A stretch of DNA of 5,202 nt from Caldilineaceae bacterium (GTDB taxonomy: Bacteria > Chloroflexota > Anaerolineae > Caldilineales > Caldilineaceae). The stretch covers positions 1 to 5,202 of the forward strand of contig JAPPKT010000513.1 of assembly GCA_028819675.1 (NCBI GenBank), in the 5' to 3' direction. Position numbers and translations under genes: made by a program. Below are positions 1 to 4,331 of this stretch, in pieces (position 1 is the stretch's first letter; every line of letters starts with the position of its first letter). The notes under the pieces were generated by a model. The model was not told where the DNA came from. It was given only the letters and a program-made list of their open reading frames with translations, and made no database searches.

Positions 1-380
1 ACGCCCCCTCTCCTACAACACGCCTCATCGACCGGGTGTCGACATTGGTGACGGGTGCCTAATTGAAAGTGTCCAGCCAGACCACGTCGCGCCAGTCCCA
101 TCAACACTCTGTAGGTGCCTGCCCTCGCGCCCCCTCCATTTAACGGACCCCACGATTAGGCCAGGCCAGGCGCCCACACAGCGTCTCGCCAATAGCCGGC
201 AAACATTTCCAGCCACCGCTGGCACTGATTCCCCGCCAGACTGTTCCCATCCCAAATCTGGGATGCACCTGACTCACCCTGAATGCACCGAGGCTTCCGG
301 GCTGAAATCGGTGCCAGAACCAAGTGAGAGAAGCCAACTCAGTCCCGCACGCGGCAACGAACCGCTCCGTGCTCCTGTTC
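1..380. other. Gene-less stretch downstream of fabD
   Basis: I find no convincing gene here on either strand. The open frames present are short, rich in Arg, Gly, Ser and Trp, have no recognisable motif and lack Shine-Dalgarno sequences. The stretch contains a perfect 18-bp hairpin (248-265), a weaker GC-rich one (CCAGC-CACC-GCTGG, 209-222), a 9-bp direct repeat CGCCCCCTC (2-10 and 128-136), GGTGCCT twice (54-60 and 114-120), and ATGCACC twice (263-269 and 283-289). These repeats are short enough to be chance. A fabG or acpP gene often follows fabD, but none starts within these 380 nt. The operon may end here, or the next gene may lie beyond the left edge. Confidence 0.6.
248..265 (-). other. 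Perfect 7-bp stem hairpin after fabD (possible terminator-like element)
   Basis: The arms CATCCCA (248-254) and TGGGATG (259-265) are perfectly complementary around a 4-nt loop. The hairpin lies about 115 nt downstream of the fabD stop on the transcribed strand. No T-run follows it in the minus direction, so it does not fit a standard intrinsic terminator. It could stabilise or end the fabD transcript by another route, or be chance. Confidence 0.35.
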
Positions 381-1358
381 TCAACCGAACTCCCCCGCGA
401 ATCTCCGAACTTCGTCCGCGTTCGACACATTCACCCGCTGTCCCCTCCGGTGGATGCGCCTCATCAGTCCCGTAAGCACACTGCCGGGGCCGATCTCCAC
501 AGCCGTCTCGACACCGCCTTCGACCGCATGCTGCATCGAACTGGTCCACCTGACACTGCCTGTCAGCTGCGCGTTCAACTCCTGGCGGATCGCTGACGCG
601 CTGTCAAGTGGCTGCCCGCTGGTATTGCCAATCACGGGAGCAAGCGGCTCCCGCACCTTGGTTGCTTCGATCCGAGCGCTCAACTGCGAGGCGGCCGGCC
701 CCATCAAAGGGCAGTGAGCGGCAATGCTGACCGCCAGCGGCACGACTCGCCGCGCACCTGCACCCTCCAGCTCGGTAATGGCGGTCGCGATGCTATCCTC
801 GTCACCGGAAATTACGACCTGCCCGGGACAGTTATCGTTTGCGACCTGCGCAACCCCAGCGCTTGCCGCAGCCGCCTCCGCACAGATCCCGGCAACCACG
901 CTCTCCTCCAGACCGATCACTGCCACCATCCGCCCCGGCTGCTTCGCGCCCGCCTCCTTCATGAGCCGGCCCCGCTCGCGCACCAGGCGCAACCCGTCGG
1001 CCAAGCCGATGCAACCGGCCGCGGCCAGAGCCGTATACTCGCCCATCGAGTGACCCGCGAAATAAGCGGGCCGCGGCAGACATCCCATCTCCTCCTGCAT
1101 GGCACGCAACGCCGCCAGACTCGAGGCAAACAGCGCCGGCTGCGCGTTGATCGTATCCGTCAGCAGGTCCTCAGGCCCTTCAAAGCAAATCCTGCTGATC
1201 GCCGCGCCCAGAACGTCGTCCGCCTCTGTGAACACCGCACGTGCGCTCGAGTACGCCTCGGCCAGTTCCTTAGCCATGCCCACGTGCTGGCTGCCCTGTC
1301 CTGGAAACAGAAAAATCAACGGCCTGGATTCTTCACCGTACGCTAGCGGTAAACTCAT
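381..1358 (-). CDS. fabD: Malonyl-CoA:acyl-carrier-protein transacylase FabD
   Basis: This cytoplasmic enzyme moves malonate from malonyl-CoA to holo-ACP, supplying extender units for type II fatty-acid synthesis. The 325-aa product (family about 310) has the hallmark motifs in order: FPGQGSQ at 18-24, the nucleophile elbow GHSMGEY with Ser104, the substrate-carboxylate Arg129 (RERG), ANDNCPGQVVISG at 173-185, the catalytic His215 (AAHCPLM), Gln264 before SVRW, and GPGSVLTGLMRRI near the C-terminus. All expected catalytic residues are present, so it should be active. I chose the ATG at 1358. The frame stays open to an ATG at 1421, but that would overlap rpmF by about 58 nt and add 21 basic residues unlike the family. 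The start has only a weak Shine-Dalgarno and sits 5 nt after the rpmF stop, suggesting translational coupling. It ends in TGA at 381-383. Confidence 0.97.
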   Translation of the reverse strand: MSLPLAYGEESRPLIFLFPGQGSQHVGMAKELAEAYSSARAVFTEADDVLGAAISRICFEGPEDLLTDTINAQPALFASSLAALRAMQEEMGCLPRPAYFAGHSMGEYTALAAAGCIGLADGLRLVRERGRLMKEAGAKQPGRMVAVIGLEESVVAGICAEAAAASAGVAQVANDNCPGQVVISGDEDSIATAITELEGAGARRVVPLAVSIAAHCPLMGPAASQLSARIEATKVREPLAPVIGNTSGQPLDSASAIRQELNAQLTGSVRWTSSMQHAVEGGVETAVEIGPGSVLTGLMRRIHRRGQRVNVSNADEVRRFAGEFG

Positions 1359-1363
1359 CTGGC

Positions 1364-1558
1364 TCAGGCTTCTTCTTCGTCCATGTCCACGACCTGCATT
1401 CGGCCCATATATGTCCCGCAATGCGGGCAGACCCTGTGCGGCAGCGTCTTTTCATTGCACTGCGCGCAGGTCACGAGTCGCGGAGCCCCGATCGCGTGGT
1501 GCGCACGGCGCCGGTTGCGCCGGCCCTTACTGATCTTCCTTTTCGGTAGCGGTCCCAT
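1364..1558 (-). CDS. rpmF: 50S ribosomal protein L32 (zinc-ribbon form)
   Basis: This is a structural protein of the large ribosomal subunit. The 64-aa product begins MGPLPKRKISKG, followed by a very basic stretch (RRNRRRAHH) that would contact rRNA. It then carries two cysteine knuckles, C31xxC34 and C44xxC47 (CPHC), which bind zinc in the C+ form of L32, and an acidic tail DMDEEEA. The cysteines show that this is the zinc-dependent version, not the Cys-less paralogue made under zinc starvation. The ATG is fixed by a strong GAGGAG Shine-Dalgarno (1567-1572, minus strand) with an 8-nt spacer. It lies between yceD (17-nt gap) and fabD (5-nt gap). yceD-rpmF is a widely conserved pair. The MGPLPKRK-type N-terminus is reminiscent of Chloroflexota L32. 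Confidence 0.97.
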   Translation of the reverse strand: MGPLPKRKISKGRRNRRRAHHAIGAPRLVTCAQCNEKTLPHRVCPHCGTYMGRMQVVDMDEEEA

Positions 1559-1575
1559 ATCCCGTTCTCCTCAGT

Positions 1576-2178
1576 CTATTCACCGCGAGGTTTATCTTGC
1601 AGCGCCAGCAGCGCCTCCCAACGCGGGTCGATCCCCTCGGCTTCAGATGATGTCTGCTTGCCCACCGTATCGGCAAGAGCAGACTCAGATAGCAACTGTA
1701 TGTATCTTGGACAAGCATCTGGGTCGGCGCTGCCGCTTGCCGGGTCAATGTAGTCGCAGGCAGCTACGATCGGTACGGAGAGCCAGATGTTCTGACGCAC
1801 AACCTCGGAAATGTCGAGAATGTGCTGCGCATCGATAAGCAGCGCCTCGTCAGTCAGGTCCTCCGCCTGACCTTCAAACTCCTCGGGCGAAAGAAAGCGC
1901 CCTGTCTGTATGTCTGTCAAGGGACGAAAGCTCTCGGAAAACTCGACCGACACCTGAACGTTGACCGGTTCCAGGCAGCGCCCGCACTGCAATGAAAGCG
2001 CAACGCGCAAGTCACCCGTGGCCAGCACACCGCTGTGAATGCGCAACAGCACCAGGTCTCCGGTCAGTTTGCCCAGCGGCGTCAGACCGCCATCGAGGTT
2101 CGTGATGTCATCGTCGAGCTCGTACTCTCTTGAAGCGCCGGTCGCCTCCTTCATCAGTTGTGCAACATTGAACTCCAT
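1576..2178 (-). CDS. yceD: DUF177 (YceD-family) protein, 23S rRNA accumulation factor
   Basis: DUF177 proteins typically sit just upstream of rpmF, and in E. coli and plants are linked to accumulation of large-subunit rRNA; the mechanism is unclear. The 200-aa product has the family pattern: a mixed N-terminal region, an LQCGRCLEPV knuckle (C65xxC68) at the centre, an acidic middle, a DISEVVRQNIWLSVPI helix-strand segment (122-137), and a closing IDPRWEAL (183-190). The usual C-terminal cysteine cluster is reduced to C141 and C156. Start choice: ATG 2178 has a perfect AGGAGG (2187-2192, minus strand) with an 8-nt spacer. The frame remains open to 2610, but that extension would run through the promoter region and looks non-coding. 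It ends in TAG at 1576-1578 and probably leads the yceD-rpmF-fabD operon. Confidence 0.9.
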   Translation of the reverse strand: MEFNVAQLMKEATGASREYELDDDITNLDGGLTPLGKLTGDLVLLRIHSGVLATGDLRVALSLQCGRCLEPVNVQVSVEFSESFRPLTDIQTGRFLSPEEFEGQAEDLTDEALLIDAQHILDISEVVRQNIWLSVPIVAACDYIDPASGSADPDACPRYIQLLSESALADTVGKQTSSEAEGIDPRWEALLALQDKPRGE

Positions 2179-2235
2179 CAACCGTTCCTCCTGCCCGGCT
2201 TCTGCAAGTACGCCTGGGCCCGCACCGAACTCACC

Positions 2236-2269
2236 TCGGCACGCCGACCCCAACTTGCACCCAGTGCAA
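2236..2269 (-). repeat. Two small palindromes in the yceD leader
   Basis: TCGGC-AC-GCCGA (2236-2247) and TTGCAC-CCA-GTGCAA (2255-2269) are perfect inverted repeats 7 nt apart, 58-91 nt upstream of the yceD start. They lie inside the predicted leader RNA. They could form two short hairpins, or the second could be an operator for a dimeric regulator. Neither matches a binding site I recognise with confidence. Confidence 0.4.
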
Positions 2270-2332
2270 TATGCCTTCCAGCAACCGGCCGGGCGGCAAT
2301 CTCCGCACAACGTGGCGACCGCACAAACAGCG

Positions 2333-2362
2333 ATTATATAAGGATGGCGGACGATCCGCCAA
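2333..2362 (-). promoter_or_regulatory. Predicted sigma-70-type promoter for yceD-rpmF-fabD
   Basis: On the minus strand there is a perfect TATAAT -10 box (2333-2338), preceded after an 18-nt spacer by TTGGCG (2357-2362), which matches 4 of 6 bases of the -35 consensus. The predicted start is near 2326, giving a leader of roughly 148 nt before yceD. This is the best leftward promoter in the intergenic region. The spacing is within the accepted range and the -10 stands in an AT-rich island within GC-rich DNA. Confidence 0.55.
2346..2360. repeat. Inverted repeat GGCGGA-CGA-TCCGCC over the leftward -35
   Basis: This is a perfect 6-bp inverted repeat with a 3-nt centre. It covers most of the spacer and part of the -35 box of the predicted yceD promoter. 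The position would suit an operator, but the GC-rich composition makes a chance match possible. Confidence 0.35.
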
Positions 2363-2417
2363 AAGTCTACGTCTACAGTGGATGGGCGGGAATGCCAAAC
2401 TGCACTGTACCCCCTCC

Positions 2418-2451
2418 CGATCGAAACTGATGTCGATCGAAAGGCTTCGAT
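2418..2451. repeat. CGATCGAAA direct repeat with an inverted TTCGAT
   Basis: CGATCGAAA occurs at 2418-2426 and again at 2434-2442, 16 bp start to start. The second copy also forms an inverted repeat, ATCGAA-AGGC-TTCGAT (2436-2451). The cluster lies between the two predicted promoters. Evenly spaced copies suggest a protein-binding site. I cannot assign a regulator. Confidence 0.4.
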
Positions 2452-2452
2452 T

Positions 2453-2482
2453 TTGGACGGAACTGAATCTGGATGGTATAAA
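2453..2482 (+). promoter_or_regulatory. Possible secondary rightward promoter upstream of the operator
   Basis: TATAAA (2477-2482) matches 5 of 6 bases of the -10 consensus. A weak -35 candidate TTGGAC (2453-2458, 3 of 6) lies 18 nt upstream. Transcription from here would run through the inverted repeat at 2501-2544 into sufR. This is a weaker candidate than the promoter at 2535-2563. Confidence 0.2.
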
Positions 2483-2500
2483 CACAGGGTCATCCATTGA

Positions 2501-2544
2501 GTTTTGTCAATTTTTACAATATAAACTGTGTAAATTGACAAAAC
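2501..2544. promoter_or_regulatory. Long inverted repeat, probable SufR operator
   Basis: The left arm GTTTTGTCAATTTTTACA (2501-2518) and right arm TGTGTAAATTGACAAAAC (2527-2544) match as inverted repeats at 16 of 18 positions, around an 8-nt centre. The outer 13 bp (2501-2513 with 2532-2544) match perfectly. An alternative alignment has a 2-nt TT insertion in the left arm. Each arm also holds a small palindrome TTG-N-CAA. The arm centres are about 31 bp apart, close to three helical turns, so proteins bound at each arm would face the same side. The right arm contains the -35 box of the sufR promoter, so occupancy should block transcription. Assignment to SufR is inferred from its adjacent gene; SufR-family regulators usually bind inverted repeats in their own promoter. 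Confidence 0.75.
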
Positions 2545-2563
2545 CCATTTCTTGTAGTAAGAT
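2535..2563 (+). promoter_or_regulatory. Promoter of the sufR-sufC-sufB operon
   Basis: A consensus TTGACA -35 (2535-2540) is followed after an optimal 17-nt spacer by TAAGAT (2558-2563), 4 of 6 matches to TATAAT. The predicted start is near 2570, giving a leader of about 74 nt before sufR. The -35 box lies inside the right arm of the inverted repeat, consistent with repression by steric block. Confidence 0.7.
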
Positions 2564-2619
2564 TGAACAAATACGTCTAAGCAGGCCTGACTAAGATGTG
2601 TGCTCTGCAACGCATCCGG

Positions 2620-2634
2620 CCCTGAACAGCAGGG
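2620..2634 (+). promoter_or_regulatory. Small hairpin covering the sufR Shine-Dalgarno
   Basis: CCCTG (2620-2624) can pair with CAGGG (2630-2634) around a 5-nt loop. The 3' arm includes the AGGG of the presumed sufR ribosome-binding site, which lies about 8 nt before the ATG. The stem is only 5 bp, so it would lower translation modestly at most. It may be coincidental. Confidence 0.25.
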
Positions 2635-2643
2635 AACAATCCA

Positions 2644-3303
2644 ATGTCTATCGGTCCGGACCAGAACTCACCCGCATGGCAGATCCTTGAATACCTGCAA
2701 CGCAATCCTTCCGCAACCATCAAGGACTTTGAATCCTTACTGGGCGTGACGACAACGGCCGTCCGTCAGCATCTCAACGCCCTTCAGGCCGATGGCTATC
2801 TGGACCGGCGAGAGGAGCGCTCCGGAGTAGGGCGTCCACATTACATCTACGTAGCTACCGACGCTGCCCGGGAACTGTTCGCATGCCGCTGTGATGTGCT
2901 CGCTCTGACCATGCTCCAGGAAATGTACGGAATGGTCGGCGCCGAACAGATGGGCACCCTTCTGAATCGCGTCGGCGTTAGACTCGCAGAAAGGTACGCA
3001 GAAAGCGTCAGTGCGGCCGAACTGCAGCATCGCGTCGAGGAACTGGCCGGGGCTCTGAGTCGGCAAGGCGTACTCACCGACGTAACCGCGTCCGAAAGCA
3101 ATACCATAGCCTTGAAGATGTATAACTGCCCCTATCACGACCTTGCAATCGCACATCGCGAGATCTGCGAAATGGATCAGCTGATGATGCAGCAGGCCCT
3201 GGGCGCAGATGTCTCTCTGGATGACTGCATAATGGACGGGCATGGCAACTGCTCTTTTGTGATTACCCAGAGCAGTAACGCCCAACTTGAACTCGAGTCC
3301 TGA
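2644..3303 (+). CDS. sufR: SufR-family Fe-S-sensing transcriptional repressor
   Basis: SufR carries a [4Fe-4S] cluster and, when loaded, represses the suf genes; losing the cluster relieves repression. The 219-aa product has an N-terminal winged helix-turn-helix (about 10-72), with recognition-helix region TTTAVRQHLNALQADGYL (36-53) and the wing motif SGVGRPHYIY (60-69) typical of this family. A helical middle region (about 75-140) probably mediates dimerisation. The C-terminal part has C162, C175 and C203, with spacings x12 and x27 matching, as I recall, the cluster ligands of cyanobacterial SufR. An additional C195 is present, plus C81 and C83 in the middle. The start ATG follows AGGGA (2631-2635) at 8 nt. 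Being first in the operon, behind its likely operator, implies negative autoregulation. Confidence 0.9.
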   Translation: MSIGPDQNSPAWQILEYLQRNPSATIKDFESLLGVTTTAVRQHLNALQADGYLDRREERSGVGRPHYIYVATDAARELFACRCDVLALTMLQEMYGMVGAEQMGTLLNRVGVRLAERYAESVSAAELQHRVEELAGALSRQGVLTDVTASESNTIALKMYNCPYHDLAIAHREICEMDQLMMQQALGADVSLDDCIMDGHGNCSFVITQSSNAQLELES

Positions 3304-3342
3304 ACCGGTCATCCGCATTGAAAGTTTCTTATCGTGTTGATC

Positions 3343-3360
3343 ACGGCTGGCACCAGCCGT
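3343..3360 (+). other. Intercistronic hairpin between sufR and sufC
   Basis: ACGGCTGG (3343-3350) and CCAGCCGT (3353-3360) form a perfect GC-rich inverted repeat, effectively a 7-bp stem with a 4-nt loop, in the 80-nt sufR-sufC gap. It is followed by CACATTGAGGAG, not a T-run, so it is unlikely to be an intrinsic terminator. It could protect the sufCB part of the message from decay or tune sufR against sufC expression. Confidence 0.5.
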
Positions 3361-3383
3361 CACATTGAGGAGTCACGAAAGTC

Positions 3384-4193
3384 ATGAGTACACTAGCAAT
3401 TCAAGACCTGCACGTCTCTGTAGGAGATACTGAAATTCTCAAAGGTGTGGACATCACGCTGCACACCGGCGAGATCCATGCAATGATGGGACCGAACGGC
3501 TCTGGGAAATCGACGCTTTCCTACGTGATCGCAGGCCATCCCCACTACGAAGTAACGCAGGGCGACATCCTTGTCGACGGCGAAAGCATCCTCGATATGG
3601 ATGCCGATGAACGCGCCAGATCGGGAATCTTCCTCGCCTTCCAGTATCCTGTCTCGATTCCCGGCGTCAGTGTCGCCAACTTCCTGCGTACCGCCGTTTC
3701 CAACGTGCGCGGCTATACCAGCAAAGAGACCGAGAGTAACGCCAACGGTGTCATCGGCAGCAACCTCATGCCCATGCGCGAGTTCCGACGCGAACTGAAT
3801 ACCAAGATGAAGGAGTACAACGTCGATTCCAGTTTTGCCCGCCGCTACCTCAATGATGGTTTCTCCGGCGGCGAGAAGAAGCGCACCGAGGTATTGCAGA
3901 TGGCTATGCTGGAACCAAAATTCGCGATCCTCGACGAATCCGACTCCGGCCTGGACATCGACGCCCTGCAGGTCGTCTCGGACGGCATCAATAAGCTGGC
4001 CACGCAGGACCGGGGATTCCTGCTCATCACCCACTATCAGCGCATACTCAACTTCGTCAAGCCCGATTTCGTCAGTATCTTCTTCGGCGGGCGCATCGTT
4101 ACCACCGGAGGACCCGAACTGGCTGTGGAATTGGAAGAAAAAGGCTACAAGTGGGTTGAAGATGAGTTTGTGGCTCGGGCTTTGGCCGCCTGA
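3384..4193 (+). CDS. sufC: Fe-S cluster assembly ATPase SufC
   Basis: SufC is the ABC-type ATPase of the cytosolic SufBCD scaffold. Its ATP-driven dimerisation remodels SufB-SufD for cluster assembly. The 269-aa product contains all ATPase motifs: Walker [10 protein letters not shown] (36-44, Lys42), Q-loop Gln87 (AFQYP), the SufC-type signature SGGEKKR (161-167), Walker B AILDE (181-185, Glu185), D-loop SGLD (188-191) and H-loop His217 (ITHYQR). [13 protein letters not shown] and [11 protein letters not shown] are diagnostic of SufC rather than a transporter ATPase, and there are no membrane segments. It is about 20 residues longer than E. coli SufC; the region around 105-135 (NVRGYTSKE onward) probably accounts for part of this. 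The ATG has GAGGAG (3367-3372) with a somewhat long 11-nt spacer. It lies 80 nt after sufR and 138 nt before sufB. Confidence 0.98.
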   Translation: MSTLAIQDLHVSVGDTEILKGVDITLHTGEIHAMMGPNGSGKSTLSYVIAGHPHYEVTQGDILVDGESILDMDADERARSGIFLAFQYPVSIPGVSVANFLRTAVSNVRGYTSKETESNANGVIGSNLMPMREFRRELNTKMKEYNVDSSFARRYLNDGFSGGEKKRTEVLQMAMLEPKFAILDESDSGLDIDALQVVSDGINKLATQDRGFLLITHYQRILNFVKPDFVSIFFGGRIVTTGGPELAVELEEKGYKWVEDEFVARALAA

Positions 4194-4228
4194 CAAGCGA
4201 AGGCAACACAAAAGGTAGGCAAAACAGA

Positions 4229-4245
4229 GCCGGGGCTCCCTCGGC
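4229..4245 (+). other. Intercistronic hairpin between sufC and sufB
   Basis: GCCGGGG (4229-4235) pairs with CCTCGGC (4239-4245) around a 3-nt CTC loop, with one G-U wobble, giving a 7-bp stem. It sits 36 nt after the sufC stop in a 138-nt gap. No T-run follows. It may act in mRNA processing or stability, or attenuate read-through weakly. The rest of the gap is purine-rich and holds a 7-bp tandem repeat GTCCTGC (4301-4307 and 4310-4316). Confidence 0.4.
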
Positions 4246-4319
4246 AGAGCAGTCTACAAGTGAGGTCAAGGACTCGAAGGCAAAGGTGAACACACAACCC
4301 GTCCTGCCAGTCCTGCTAG

Positions 4320-4325
4320 AGGAGG
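4320..4325 (+). promoter_or_regulatory. Shine-Dalgarno that fixes the GTG start of sufB
   Basis: A perfect AGGAGG is followed by the 6-nt spacer ATTAAC and then GTG at 4332. No ATG is available nearby in frame, and the protein from this GTG begins with a plausible short SufB N-terminus ([20 protein letters not shown]), so this site decides the start. Confidence 0.85.
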
Positions 4326-4331
4326 ATTAAC

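Noticed and set aside
25..255. 76-codon minus-strand open frame in the region after fabD
   Set aside because: There is no Shine-Dalgarno, no recognisable domain and a Trp/Gly/Arg-rich composition, so I do not call it a gene.
714..1346. 210-codon plus-strand open frame opposite fabD
   Set aside because: It is antisense to catalytic motifs of FabD, low in motif content, and rich in Arg, His and Gln as expected for a shadow frame.
1359..1421. Longer fabD start at 1421, adding 21 residues
   Set aside because: The extension overlaps rpmF, is a basic out-of-frame reading of the L32 C-terminus, and is unlike FabD N-termini. ATG 1358, 5 nt after the rpmF stop, fits the family.
2501..2544. Transposon or IS end / attachment site
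   Set aside because: The arms are only 8-18 bp apart with no transposase or target duplication, and they coincide with a promoter -35, so an operator is the simpler reading.
2179..2610. Open frame extending yceD upstream by 144 codons
   Set aside because: It runs through the predicted promoters and the operator, has no domain I recognise, and ATG 2178 has a perfect AGGAGG at 8 nt.
3343..3360. Intrinsic terminator between sufR and sufC
   Set aside because: The stem is good but no T-run follows on either strand, and sufC needs transcription through it.
2737..3363. 208-codon minus-strand open frame opposite sufR
   Set aside because: It is antisense to a complete winged-helix regulator with an intact cysteine pattern. 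No independent support was found.
3393..4211. 272-codon open frame on the minus strand opposite sufC
   Set aside because: It is a shadow of sufC codon bias. SufC shows every ABC ATPase motif, while the antisense product has no recognisable motif and no good ribosome site.
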